Below are positions 48,698 through 61,130 of a stretch of DNA of 64,000 nucleotides, piece by piece. Source of the stretch: Caprimulgus europaeus (Eukaryota; Chordata; Aves; Caprimulgiformes; Caprimulgidae); assembly GCA_907165065.1 (NCBI GenBank), contig OU015523.1, positions 23,897,834 to 23,961,833 on the forward strand, given 5' to 3'. The notes under the pieces were generated by a model that saw nothing but the letters and a program-made list of their open reading frames with translations, made no database searches and had not been told where the DNA came from. The translations under genes and the position numbers were made by a program. How positions within the stretch are numbered: position 1 is the first letter of the stretch; every line of letters begins with the position of its first letter.

Positions 48698-51600
48698 TCA
48701 CATTGACTGGCTATAGAGTATAGGGACAGAGTGCATGGCATCAATAATGACTGGAGCTTACATGGAAGCAAATAAAATTGCTGTAGTAGAAGGCGATGCT
48801 CAAAATGAGATTGTCATGACAGTGTAAAGTAAATGGTTGGATGCCCATTAATATCACACTCCTGATTTTCAGAACTGAGCTGCCAGAGCCTCAGCAAAGG
48901 AGGCTGGTTGTTGAATGATGAGAAAGAAGGAAAGATGAGACTAAATATTGTGAATGACTACACTAAAGCTATGCAAAAAGGGCAGTTTAGTCATTAATTC
49001 ACTACACTGAGTTCCTATAAAAATTGTGGAAAGTCTTAATTTTAATGAGTTTTGACAATGTACCATGTTAAGTTGAATACTGTACTATAATTTTGGAGTA
49101 GAAAATCCTGTCCTCATACGTGTGTACAATTACTGTTGCCTTCTGTGTAGGCTAGCATGTCTATAGAAGGAGGTGGTGCCATCACTGTGGTATAGTATTA
49201 ATACTTCATGAAGCACAGGAGTATATATTCCCAAAGGAAACACAAGCTCTTTATGATTCTAGAATCTGAAGGCTGAAGCTGCTGAATTCCTGGAATAATA
49301 GGACCCAACAGAGAAGACCAAAGGCAGATTTTGGGCTTTTTGAACCTTTGGGTTGGTTCCCAAGCAGGTGATTTTTTTTTTTTCCTTGTAGCTAATGGAA
49401 CTGTTATTTGGGGAGTATAGAATATGTGAGAAGATTATTTGCTGCTGATACTACTACTTTTGAAAGCTCTAGTACCATATATTTTTCTAGGTTGAACATT
49501 TAGACTGTATGTATTGGCACACTTTAGATGTAAACCAAAGTTCTTATGTACTTTTAAAAGAAAGATTGACATATTTAACCTTTCTTGGACAATTAAAGTA
49601 TTGATGCTGCATCATACTGTTCATCATAATCTGTATTTCCTTGGTATGGATTAACAAATTGTGTCTTTCTAACATACATTGCAAATGAAAGAGAGACCTG
49701 ATTGAAAAATAACTGTGGGAATTAAATAAACTTAAACTGAAAGCAGCAAATTGTTCTGAGATGAGGATAGGATAAATGTTTAAATTATTTAATTTAAGTA
49801 TTTATCAATTTTGTTTAAAGAATAGGCCAACATAAATATGAACATATTTTTGTTATGTATGATACCAGCAATGGTACAATTTCTGGCAGTCTCCAGAAAT
49901 TCCATCAGGAATTCATTTTTCTTAGACAATTTTTCTGGTAGATTTCATTTCATATGAAGTCATTGAAGATGTATTACAAAATTCCAAAATACTTGCTACA
50001 CTTTGGCAATATTGTTTCTAGTATACAGAAGTCTCTCTTGAGTGAGCTGTACTTCACAGAGGGAACCAGAGATGACGTATATTAATCTCAGGACTTGGAA
50101 ATCCTAAATGTAACCTAAAGTCACATTTTCATCCACTCTTATCTTTGTTTTCCAAAAATCTGGAAACTGGCTTCAGTATATAATGTTAGTGTAGCTGCTA
50201 AAACAAATTACCAGCTGAGAAGTAGATTAAATTGATGCTTTAAAAATCCCCTTCGTAGTATATTTAGCAATCTTCTGTTAAGACAAAAGTTTTTTTATTT
50301 TAGCTATACTGAAGCAAAGAAGCATCTAGAATATGAGGAGAAAACAGAAGAAACTGACAGAATGAAAAGGGAAACTCACACCTGAAGTTTGTCTGCAGAT
50401 TAATGCAACTGTTCAAAAGATATTAAATTCAAAGACAGTTCCCCCATGATGAAGTACTTCAAATTCAGTTCCCAGAGCCACTCAAGCATGAACCAATGTC
50501 TAACTTATTGGAATCTGCTGCCTCCAAGTCCTCTGTTGTCCCTGTTACCTCTTCTCTCAGCCTTTGTGCTCATCTCTGATGCAGGAAAAAATGCAGATAT
50601 TTATTGCCCTCTGTCTGCCACTTGCTTTTTCACAGAGGAGTAGGTTATCAAAATGAAAACTAGGGATGCTGTGTTATATTTTGGGGAATGTAACTATAGA
50701 GTCATACAGTCTGGTATAAATGAACACCAGCTCAGGTTCACACTCAATCTCAAATTAATTAGGAGTGTCAGAACTGGAATATTACCAGATAAGATGTGCT
50801 TACTTTATTTGCCCAAAAATATCACCAGCTTCAATACTTGGAAGAGGAAACTTCCTGATGGACATAGGCCAGTGGATGAGATTCCTGGAAGGAGGAGACA
50901 ACTTCTGAATTAAGCCTCCATGGAACCCCAATGATCAGCAAGAGGTGAGGACTTGTGCAGGGGAACTCAATATTAGCTGCTTTTCAGTAGCTTCTTATGA
51001 GGTACAAGTTCAGCTGAGTGAGAAAGGCAGCAGGTTTTGACTTTATGTCTCCAGGTTATCCTGTATTGTAAGGCGATGAAGAAAAGGCATAAAAAAAATA
51101 TATTCAGAAAATTGTCTTTTTGACTGCACAGATACTTTTCAGGAGCATGTTGAAAAGCAATTTAAATACTTCATTAAAAATACCTTACAAAGCAGGAAAA
51201 AAAAATAATAGAAAATGAAAGTTTTATTCCAAAATACAAGTATTTCAGGCTTTGATCAGTGTTTGTGCTTTACTGAGCTACTGAGAACCTTATGAAAAGT
51301 GAGTTTCAGTTATCACTTGCTTCTGATTTACTTTGCTTTACAGCCTACACTTCATCTCCCATACTGTGTTATTGCTCCTCATGAAAGTTTAAAGCCAGCA
51401 AGGACTATCACATTCCCTTGAGACATTGTAGCAGAAGAAGGAATGTTGGATTCTTTTTGTTTTCCTTTCATGACATAAATTTCCTTCCCTATATCTGAAG
51501 TATGGCTTACTTCTTTTTAGACCTTTAAGATTTCCCCTGGTTTGGTCTGCATAGCTGTGGAGAGGCCTTGCTGATTTGATGGGTAGGGGGCAAAGACTCA

Positions 51601-54295
51601 GCACAGGGTGTGAGAAAGTAACTTGCACTACCTCCTCCTTACAGAAAATAAAATAAAATAAGGGGCAACTCATTATGGTTATCTCTCATACTATGAAAGA
51701 TGCTTTGCAATATAATCAATTTTTGAACCACTACTGTGGTGATTGGAACACACTGCTTTTATGTCTCTTGCAGGCTGGGCATCTTTAACTCCTCAGCACA
51801 ACTTCACAGAAAAGATTTGCTTTCTGAAGAATACCTGTCAGGAAGCCTTCCTGACAGGAGAAGCAAATGGAGTCATTATTTTCCTCAGGTGACCTTGAAG
51901 TAGAAACATCTGGAATTTCCAATACTCAGTATTCACCTTAAAAAGTTTCTTTCATTCTCTGTATCCAGACATTTAAGACAACTGTCTAGTTTATTTTTAC
52001 TTAAGAAAGGATCAGCTAGTTTTTCTTTAGAGAAGTATCTGCTTCCCCTGAGTATGATGATGTTGGAAGAAAATTAAAATTAATACTATATCCTGCACAA
52101 GTGTTTATAAATAAGATATCAAAAATAGCCTGTGTTATGTTTTCAGCATTCATAAATATCTATTTATTCACAGTAGTTGATGATCCAGACTTTTTCACTG
52201 GGTTGGCCTTCTATATATGTTATGGATGATGGCCAGGAATTTCTGTGTCAGAAATTATTTAATTGCTAATCATCAGCCTGAGTCCTCATGCTTCTCAAAC
52301 AGCAGAGGCATGTTGGGAATTAATAATTACTGTGAGGAATTTGGCTAAAATTGTGAAAGTGTGGCTTATAACTCTGGTTCCTTGTCCATTAGAGTGCCTT
52401 GTCCTCCCTCTGTAGTACTTCTGTTGCAGTCCTCCCTTGCTAGGGTACCTTGAGTACAATAGACTGGTTTTTGTTCTCATCCTTATTGTTTCTCCCTGCC
52501 ATTTTTAAAGCACTGAAAAATTTTCTCGATTTGAAGATGTTATCTGAATGTGTTCTCATATGGGATTAAATAAATGCATTAAATAATGCAATAATCTTTG
52601 CATCAATTTTTTATTTCTATGGTCTGTCATTAATACTGTTACTTAATGATGAAATTAGAGTCTATATTTTCACTTGCTATTTTATGCTAGGAGGTGTAAG
52701 TGATACATCAGATGAAAAACTGCAGCCCTTAGTCCTTTTGAAGAAGGCTGTGTGACCAGTAAAACAGTCTATAAACTAGAAATGCCTTGCTGGCTCGTTC
52801 TCATATCCAGGAAAACCAGAAAACCACACTAAAAAGACCCAGAAACACCAGAACTTGGAACTACTTATTGAGACAAATTCAACAAAAGATTTAAATATAC
52901 ATTTGAGTTCCTAGTCTAGTGAATCTTTCTGTATTCTTTCTGTTTCAGCAAATATCAGTATCTTTCTGGAGCAGATGGTTCCACAAGGTCTTGTCTTGGT
53001 GTCTGGGAAAGTTTTTCTTTCCCTCACTTCCAAGGTGTGCCACTTGGTTTGGCTTCTGTTACGAGAAATCCTTTTGCCCATCTTGAATGTTAGGTTTGAT
53101 TTGCAGGTTATAATTAGGGAATGTTGCTCGATCTGAAACACTGGCTACCTTGAGGTCAGTAATAGCAATCCATGAACATCCATAAGGTTCATACACATGT
53201 TAGATTAAACAATTTCCTGTGAGGGTTTGGTTTTATGTTCACTGTGTCAGTGAAGAAGGGAATGAATTAATCACTTATTCCGTGAGGAGTGTTCTTAAAG
53301 AACAATGCTGATAACTTCTTTCTATTTAATAGTTGGAGATTCAGGATCTCCAAGCACTTACTGAGCTCTAATATAAAAACCATAAATGTTTAGTGACTGG
53401 TGGTACAAATTCCTGTTGTCAAGGGGTCCAAATAAGCTAAATAGATGGAAATACCAATAGGATAAGAACAAGTCATGAATCAACATTATCTTACTTCATA
53501 AAATATTTTGTTGCTTATTTGACTTGGGACTGTGAAGTCAGGCTATCCTGTTTTTAAAAGGTCAGCAACAAAAGAATAGTACTTAGAAATATGTGTCTAA
53601 GAATATATAAGTGAATGAGTAGTTACGGATTTCAGATTTACTTCTTCCTATGTTTTTGTATATGAATTCATAGCTTCACACAGAGTGTTAATTTATGATA
53701 CATACTTTTCAAAAAATCTCCTGCTAAAATAAAAAGACAAGGTAACCAGCCATTTTTTTCCTCTCTATGAAATTACTTTTAAAAGTCAGTGCTAGATTAA
53801 ACCTCCTGCAATTCAGATCATTATTCCTTAAACTAACTCCTCTGAGGAGGGCAATATTATGCAGTCTCTACCTACCCTCGCTTAGAGTGGATGTTAGTTT
53901 CAAAATACTGCAGGCAATGAGAAGTTTGCTTGGTTCTTCTTTAGACCTTTAACACCAACTTTGAAAGCTGATAGAGGAATGGTAATATGAGCCTGTAAAG
54001 GCAACGAGTTTCATTTGAGGAGATATATATTAAAGCTGTCGTGGGAGGTCTGATTAATGTCTGACATCTCATACACACAGGTATTACTAATCAACTGCAG
54101 TGATGTACCAAAGAAAAAGAGTGAAGCGTAAGAAAGCAATATATTATATGCCATTTAGTAAAATCTTGATTAAGCACACAGTACTAGGAACTCCCTGTAC
54201 AGCAGCTGGAGTTTCTTGTGAAACGTCCAGTGTATATAAGCACACACACATGCAGACATGTTATTGTATATTTATATTCTTTTTCTTCTTCCCAG
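48698..54295. other. AT-rich unique sequence, no gene supported
   Basis: About 5.6 kb without recognised repeats apart from a 25-base perfect palindrome at 51834-51858. If the cassette exon at 54296 is real, at least part of this stretch is its upstream intron. Confidence 0.45.
51834..51858. repeat. Perfect 25-base palindrome (12-bp arms, 1-base centre)
   Basis: Arms CCTGTCAGGAAG and CTTCCTGACAGG are exact reverse complements around a single C. It is far more GC-rich than its surroundings. Confidence 0.97.
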
Positions 54296-54340
54296 ATGAA
54301 AGATCAGATGAACGAAGTCCACATAAACTCTAACAGCTTG
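54296..54340 (+). other. Candidate 45-nt cassette exon of an unidentified host gene
   Basis: Preceded by a strong acceptor: a pyrimidine tract of about 18 bases ending CTTCTTCCCAG at 54285-54295. Followed by a consensus donor GTAAGT at 54341-54346. The enclosed 45 bases divide by three and are open in one frame only, giving MKDQMNEVHINSNSL; the other two frames contain stops. A phase-preserving 15-codon insert is typical of neuronal microexons. I do not recognise the peptide. The rest of the host gene would lie outside the window or in exons I cannot see. It could still be a chance pairing of splice-like sites. Confidence 0.42.
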
Positions 54341-54346
54341 GTAAGT

Positions 54347-55982
54347 GACAAAAAGATTGGTGAGGCAAATCATTTCCTCTACTCAAGAGAGTTGGCTAAA
54401 TTGCTTTAAACAAAGTGTTGTCACGGGCAGAAAGGAATCTGAGAACTACTGGTAGCTAAAGTATTTCCTTCCTTGGATCCAAGTTATAAAATCTAATAGA
54501 CAGAGGACTTTCAGTCTCATGCAACAGCACCCTAAATAGAAAAAGAATTGATGTTGGATGAAGCTGAGTTATTTATGACATTAACTGGGCTATTAAAGAT
54601 GAGACAGCTCCGTGTCTTCAGTGAAGGTCAGTGGGTTACCAAACATGCTGTGACTTGTTAAGTTTTATTACATAAACAACTTAGAGCTATAGCAAATTAT
54701 CTTTTCTCTCAGATTCTCATTCTCTGCTTTGGTAAACCGTGTTAATCTGTCAAATGCAGCAATAGAGAAGCACACCACCTCCACTGAGGAGCAAAAGCAG
54801 CTTAATTGTGGCAGGATGGAGTAGGATAATTTCTGGCCAGGAAGGTGGGTTAGAAACCCTGTACTGCATTCCCTACGAGTGTGGTTCTTTTCCTTCCTGG
54901 ATATGATCCATTGCCATCTGCCACTGTGGTCCAGGAGGGGTGGAGAAGGGAAAATGCACATGGGTTTTTCAAACCCCTCTTCTTTAATTTGCAGCTTAAG
55001 AAAGTGAGGGGGGATTTCTTTTGGTTTGTTCAGAAGCTTCAAAGTTAAAAGCGTGTTCATATTATTTTTTTTTAACTGTTATTATGATAAAGCATCAGAA
55101 GATAACTTTTTAGAGTGGAACTGCTGGTAGCTCTAAATATAGCCATATGTGTATGTTCAAGGAGTATGCCTCACTTTCAGTATGCTCTGAGTAGCAATTC
55201 ATTTAAATTAAAATTATTTGTTCATTTTACCTTTGAGAGCTTGATGAACTATTGCTGTGCTATGGAGCAAAACGAGTTTCTGTTTTCTGTTATTTCCCTG
55301 TACATATGTATGGCTGTTGGTTAGCTACTGCCAAAACCTCATCTTCCAGACTAAAAAATGATGAGAAGAGGTTTCATCTAAAGTGTGAATACATGTGGGT
55401 CATTGATGGTGAAGAGGCTGAGTGATTTTGGGATTTGAGTTTGGTTTCTTTTTTTATATTCTTGGCATAATTTGATAAGTAATAGTTGTGAATACAGTTC
55501 TACTTATTTTTATACCTTAAACCAAATACTGCATGTCACTTTTTAATATACAATATCCATAGAGTAGCACTCCCTTATAACTTATGGAAAAATACATACA
55601 AAAAGGAATATTTTCATAAATCTTGTAATACCTTTTATTCTTCTAGGAGAGAGATTAAAGTGACCATGTAAATTAAGACTGCTAGTGTCAAGGTGTCTTC
55701 AGTATTTTTTACAAAATTTTTAAGGAACAGAGGGACACTTGGTGACTACTAGCTCAGGATAAGAGATATTCTTTAAAATATTTCTTAGTTATTCTATAGA
55801 AACATGAAGAAAACTAATGCTTTCTACCAATAGCAAACAAAAGAGAATAAATTAAAGGAAATATGCTCCCAAGATACAATTTTAACTCAAAAGAATCTCC
55901 ACCTATTTCTGTGTTTGCAAGTGAGAATAATTTAGAAACACTTTGGAATGCAAGTAGCTTGTGGGGTTTTGTTTTTGTTCTT
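54347..55982. other. AT-rich unique sequence
   Basis: No repeat or gene supported. A minus-strand open frame of 130 codons (54668-55060) has no domain or codon pattern I recognise and is treated as chance. Confidence 0.4.
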
Positions 55983-57367
55983 CTCTCCATCATCTTTGCT
56001 AAGTCGTGGGGAACGGGAGAAGTGCCTGAGGACTGGAGGAAGGCAAATGTCACTGCAATCTTCAAAAAGGGCAAGAAGGAGGACCCAGGTAACTACAGAC
56101 CGGTCAGCCTCACCTCCATCCCTGGAAAGGTGATGGAACGTCTTATCCTTGGTGCCATCTCTAGGCATATCAAGCATAAAAGGATCATTAGGGAAGTCAG
56201 CACGGCTTCACCAAGGGGAAGTCATGCTTGACCAACCTTCTAGACTTTTATGAAAACATGACGAGGTGGCTGGATGATGGTAGAGCAGTGGGTGTGGTCT
56301 ATCTTGATTTCAGCAAAGCATTTGACACGGTCTCCCACAGCATCCTCGCTGACAAATTGAGGAAGTGTGGATTAGATGAGCAGGTAGTGAGATGGATTAT
56401 TAACTGGCTGGTGGGAAGAAGCCAGAGAGTAGTGGTCAATGGGGCGGAGTCTAGTTGGAGACCTGTGTCTAGTGGAGTCCCTCAAGGGTCGGTACTGGGT
56501 CCAGTACTATTCAATATATTCATCAATGACCTAGATGAGGGAATTGAATGCACTGTCAGCAAGTTTGCTGATGATACAAAGCTGGGAGGAGTGGCTGACA
56601 CAGCAGAGGGCTGTGTTGCCATCCAGAGAGACCTGGACAGGCTGGAGAGCTGGGCAGGGAAAAACTTGATGAAATATAATAAGGGCAAGTGTAGGGTGTT
56701 GCACCTGGGCAGGAACAACCCCGGGTTCCAGTCTAGGTTAGGAAATGATCTCCTAGAAAGCAGTGTAGGGGAAAGGGATCTGGGTGTCCTGGTGGACAGC
56801 AGGATGACCATGAGCCAGCACTGTGTCCTTGTGGCCAGGAAGGCCAATGGCATCCTGGGGTGCATTAGAAGGGGTGTAGTTAGTAGGTCAAGAGAGGTTC
56901 TTCTTCCCCTTTACTCTGCCCTGGTGAGGCCGCATCTGGAATTCTGTGTCCAGTTCTGGACCCCACAGTTCAAGAAGGATAGGGAGCTGCTTGAGAAAGT
57001 CCAGCGAAGAGCCACCAAAATGATTAAGGGAGTGAAACATCTCCCTTATGAGGAAAGGCTGAGGGAGCTGGGCCTCTTTAGCTTGAGGAAGAGGAGGCTG
57101 AAGGGGGACCTCATTAATGTTTATAAATATTTGAAGGGTGAGTGTCAGGAGGATGGGGCCAGGCTCTTCACAGTGATGACCAATGATAGGACAAGGGGCA
57201 ATGGGTGTAAGCTGGATCACAGGAGGTTCCGCTTAAATTTGAGAAGGAACTTTTTTACGATGAGGGTAACAGAGCACTGGAACAGGCTGCCCAGGGAGGT
57301 TGTGGAGTCTCCTTCTCTGGAGACATTCAAGACCTGCCTGGACACCTTCCTGTGTGAACTCATCTAG
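55983..57367 (+). pseudogene. CR1-D ORF2 remnant (RT to C-terminus)
   Basis: Contains the RT N-terminal block (KKGKKEDPGNYRPVSLTSIPGKV region near 56066), then a frameshift near 56190, then 379 open codons (56228-57367). The open part covers YLDFSKAFD near 56300, VPQGSVLGP near 56476, FADD near 56562 and the conserved C-terminal region ([18 protein letters not shown] near 57240) to the terminal Ile. The open part keeps the catalytic Asp residues. The copy lacks endonuclease and ORF1 and so cannot move on its own. Confidence 0.92.
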
Positions 57368-57431
57368 GTGTTCCTGCTCTGGCAGGGGGATTGGACTAGA
57401 TGATCTTTCCAGGTCCCTTCCAAACCCTAGC

Positions 57432-57461
57432 ATTCTGTGATTCTGTGATTCTGTGATTCTC
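57432..57461 (+). repeat. CR1-D 3' octamer tail
   Basis: About 3.5 copies of ATTCTGTG, the typical CR1 3' end. Confidence 0.93.
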
Positions 57462-58154
57462 TAACTTAAGCTCTCCTCTTTCTGTGTTTCCTTGTTGCAT
57501 ATAGAAGAAAATCCAAGAAAAGATAATACAAGTGGGTTCCAAATTCTGCTCTTTCCAGATCCATCTTTCCTTTTGCATAAAGAAATTACTTATGGTTTTG
57601 TGCCTTAAAAGTATTCCTAGAACTAGAGAGTCCAGAAAATTGAATATACATGTTTTGAAAATACTACTACAGTATACACAATCTAACACTGAGTAATTAT
57701 CATCACTTGAAAAATATTTTATTCACTTCACGATTTAAGAAGGAACATATTCTAGCCTTGAGAACAGTCAAGAATACACTTCCATTGAGGTCATGAAGCA
57801 AAAATACTAGTTGAACTCCTTTTTTAATGAGAAACACTCTGAGTTAATTTGATGTCTTCAGAATAAAGCTTGACTGCACAGTGATAATACCTGCCTAGGT
57901 TATACCTGTAAAGAGTTCAAGAATAATGTTAACAGGTTTCATACCAAAAGATCTGTCTGAAAATGTAATGATTATAAAGTACAAAGCTGTGTTGTGTTTT
58001 GTCTTCTGCTTTTCTTCTATATTCTTTTTAAAGTTTTTTTTTTTTGCAAGGAGGTATTATATAGCTCCTAATTTTTTGTCATTCAATAATAAAGAAGTGT
58101 CTGCTTATCTGCATCACATTGGTGTTAAGTTTCTTATTCCGGATTTTCGGTAAC
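57462..58154. other. Unique spacer between CR1-D and CR1-H
   Basis: AT-rich, T tract near 58036-58047. Nothing recognised. Confidence 0.4.
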
Positions 58155-59039
58155 AGAAGGAGGGTTTGGCCACTTGGAAAGAATATAAGGTTTTTGTCAG
58201 AGGATGTAGGGAGGCAACTAGGAAAGCTAAGGCCTCCTTAGAATTACACATTGCCAGAGGGGTCAAGGAAAATAGAAAGAGCTTCTTCATATACATGGCA
58301 CATAAAACTAACACTAGAGGCAATGTAGGCCCACTGATGAATGAAGTGAGTGCCCTGGTGACAGAAGATACAGAGAAGGCAGAGTTACTGAATGCCTTCT
58401 TTGCCTCTGTCTACTCTGCTGGAAGCTGTCCTGAGGAGCCCTGTACCCCTGAGAAGTTTGCCTTGGTTGATGAGGACTGGGTTAGGGACCAATTAAGCAA
58501 TCTGGACATTCATAAATCCGTAGGTTTTGATGGAGTGCACCCACAGATGTTGAGGGAGCTGGCGGAAGTCATTGCTAGGCCACTCTGTAATCTTTGGTAA
58601 GACGTGGGGAACAGGAGAGGTGCCTGAGGACTGGAGGAAAGCAAATGTCACTCCAGCCTTCAAAAAGGGCAAGAAGGAGGACCCAGGTAACTACAGACCA
58701 GTCAGCCTCACCTCCATCCCTGGGAAGGTGATGGAACGACTTATCCTTGGTGTCATCTCTAGGCATATCAAGGATAAGAGGGTCATTAGGGGCAGTCAAC
58801 ATGGCTTCACCAAGGGGAAATTGTGCTTGACCAACCTTCTAGGCTTTTATGAAGACACAACAATGTGGCTAGATGATGGTAGAGCAGTGGATGTGGTCTA
58901 TCTTGATTTCAGCAAAGCATTTGACACGGTCTCCCACAGCATCCTCCCTGCCAAATTGAAGAAGTGTGGACTGGATGATCAGGTAGTAAGATGGACTGTG
59001 AACTGGCTGGTGGGAAGAAGCCAGAGAGTGGTGGTCAAT
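58155..59039 (+). pseudogene. CR1-H ORF2, left part (linker and RT)
   Basis: Encodes the region after the endonuclease (FIYMAHKTN, near 58285), the RT start (VGFDGVHPQMLREL, near 58524) and, in another frame, the block from KKGKKEDPGNYRPVSLT near 58664 through [10 protein letters not shown] near 58791 to [11 protein letters not shown] near 58900. A two-base loss near 58586-58593 causes the frame change. The GSQHGF segment is in frame, unlike in CR1-C and CR1-D. The ORF is cut by the ERV in the loop before VPQGSVLGP. Confidence 0.9.
59034..59039. repeat. Left target-site duplication of the ERV
   Basis: GTCAAT, part of CR1-H. The right copy at 63259-63264 is GTTAAT, one C-to-T change. Six bases fit class II retroviral integration. 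Confidence 0.75.
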
Positions 59040-59079
59040 AGTTACTATCTTATACATCTGTTTAAAAAAAAAAAAAAAA

Positions 59080-59111
<32 letters not shown>

Positions 59112-59540
59112 TCCCAGTACCATGCATTATGGTTTAAGTTACACTGCTTGGTGTGGACCTGTGGCAAATGGTTAATGGTTTATAATTTGCATTGCACGAG
59201 AATCTATTGTATGACTGGCATATTTTGCGGATTGAGTGAGTGAGAGGACTGAAGAGCCCTTCTCTTTTGTGTGATTGAGTGTCTGTATTGCTTCAGTGAA
59301 CAAAGCCAGAGCAAGGCGGATGCAGAGTTCTAACTAACAGTTCTGTTCTCTCGCAAGGGAAACAGCCGGAGAAGAATGAAGCAAGTGGTTATAGTTCAAT
59401 GCTGTAAACATATTTTTTCTTTGTGGTTGTTTAAGGTGTAAATGGAAACTAAACTGGAACTAAATGGGAACTAAACAGGAATTTAGGACTCATAGATTTT
59501 AGGGAGGTCCTTGGAGAACCCCGCTGGGGATCAATGAGTA
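59040..59540 (+). other. Unassigned 5' segment of the ERV insertion
   Basis: Where a 5' LTR should begin with TG, the insert begins AGTTACTATC. It then has an 18-A run and a (GA)n run (59064-59111), followed by about 430 bases with no recognised LTR, gag or pol similarity. It does not resemble the 3' LTR at 62914-63258 by eye. It could be a rearranged leader, a captured sequence or another small insertion. Confidence 0.5.
59064..59111. repeat. Poly(A) followed by (GA)n
   Basis: About 18 A residues then roughly 15 GA units with one AAAG interruption. Confidence 0.95.
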
Positions 59541-59555
59541 ACAATGGCTTTCTGT

Positions 59556-60190
59556 GTCTTTTTTAATTTCCCTACAAGTCCATGGAACACTCCTATATTT
59601 ACCATACCAAAGAAAAGTGGAAAATGGCATTTACTCCATGACCTCCAAAAGGTTAATGAAGTCAAGAAGGACATGGGTACACTTCAACTTGGTTTGCCAT
59701 CCCCAAATATGATAATTCAGGGGAGGGATGTTTTAATCATTGACTTAAAAGATTGTTTTTTCACTGTACCGTTGCATGAGAAAGACTTTGAAAAATTTGC
59801 CTTTTCAGTTCCTTCTTGTCGATAAGCAAGAACCTATGAAAAGGTATCATTGCGTTGTTTTGCTTCAGGGCATGAAAAATTCAACTACCATGTGTCAATT
59901 TTTTGTTCGTTAATGCCTGGGCATTAACTCCATTTCGAGATAAGCATAACGAGCTAATAGTCTATCATTACATGGATGATATTTTAATTGCTGGATGAAA
60001 TATTGATCAGAAAACCGTAATTAAAGAATTAGAATTGTTAAATTCTCGAGGGTTAAAATTTGCCCCAGAAAAAATAGTGTGTTCCACCCTGGAAATATTT
60101 AGGGTGGGAAATAACAAAAGCCACTGTGCACCCACAAAAATTGACAATCCATGCAGACATTCAAACCCTCAGTGATGTGCAGGAACTTAT
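59556..60190 (+). pseudogene. ERV pol: reverse transcriptase remnant
   Basis: An open stretch (to TAA 59823-59825) gives the RT fingers and first palm part: [27 protein letters not shown] near 59696 and motif A IDLKDCFF with its catalytic Asp codon at 59742-59744. After a stop and frame changes, the YMDD motif appears at 59969-59980 in another frame, followed by ILIAG and a TGA at 59996. The enzyme copied viral RNA to DNA. The residues of the active site are present, but the gene is broken into at least three frames. No protease or gag precedes it. Confidence 0.9.
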
Positions 60191-60192
60191 GA

Positions 60193-61130
60193 ATGATCTT
60201 AATCACCAGTGAAGATCTCCTCCCAGTTGTTAAATTATTGCAGGGAGGAGGTGGAGTTGAGTCCCCCAGACAAACAAATGAAAAAGTGCAACAGACACTA
60301 ACAGAAATATTAGAGAAAATTACAAAGCAATATGCACATAGATGGGACCCTGATTATAACATTGGGTTAATGATTATTAACTATGATCAACATCCTTTTG
60401 CCCTACTTACGCAATGGGTCACTAGTCCTGATCCTTTAAGGATCTTGGAGTGGATATTTCTTCCAATACAACCCAAACGATCAATTCTAACTCGAGTGGA
60501 AGCTATTGCTCAGCTAATTATCAAAGGCTGCAGTGGAATTGTTCAGATAGGAGGGAAAAAGCCAGATTATTTAGTTTCCCTCTGTTGGCGGAATATTTGC
60601 AGTGGTCATTACAAAATTCTATAACATTACAGATTGCAATATTGAATTATGGTGTTCACTATCCCCCACATAAACTATTAGGATGGCTACACAAGTTTCA
60701 GATAGAACACCTGCCTTTGCTGTCACCAACTCCTGTAAAAGGTGTCACAGTTTTTACAGATGCAAGTGGCCGCACCCGTAAGGCTGCATTAACATGGCTT
60801 GAGAATATGCAATGGAAAGACATGGTGTTATCAAACCTCACAGGATCTGTACAATTATTAAAGTTACAAGCAGTAATTCCAGTCTTCATTTTGTGGGCAA
60901 TACAAACAGTAAATGTTGTCAGTGACTCTTTGGATGTAGTAAGAGTAGTTCAACGGATGGAGAGAGCATTGTTAAAGAACATTGACGTGTTATTTCAATA
61001 TCAATTGTTCAAGCAGCTGTGGGATTTGCTCACCAGAGATCACATCAATGTTTCATTACTCACATTAAAAGCCACACAAACCTCACAGGTAGCCTTGCTG
61101 AAGACAACCATCGCATGGACAGTCTGGCAG
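60193..61130 (+). pseudogene. ERV pol: RT connection and RNase H remnant
   Basis: A first open block (60193-60624) reads as the RT thumb/connection (EDLLPVVKLLQGG, then WIFLPIQPKRSILTRVEAIAQLI). The RNase H block lies in another frame (60450-61220): VFTDASG near 60757 supplies the first Asp and VVSDS near 60916 the third. At the expected Glu position the text is SVQLLKLQAV (near 60847), where RNase H families have an acidic residue, so the site appears to carry Lys. RNase H removes the RNA template strand in reverse transcription; this copy would not. Confidence 0.82.

Larger units (their letters stand above)
55983..57461 (+). mobile_element. 5'-truncated young CR1 LINE (CR1-D)
   Basis: Starts abruptly within ORF2 at text equivalent to CR1-C 29049 and runs to a clean octamer tail (57432-57461). 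By eye it differs from CR1-C at only a few percent of positions over the shared 1.48 kb, so both are recent copies of one subfamily. Includes the same one-base loss in ORF2. Confidence 0.95.

Noticed and set aside
54668..55060. Minus-strand 130-codon open frame
   Set aside because: Composition and lack of any recognised motif suggest chance.
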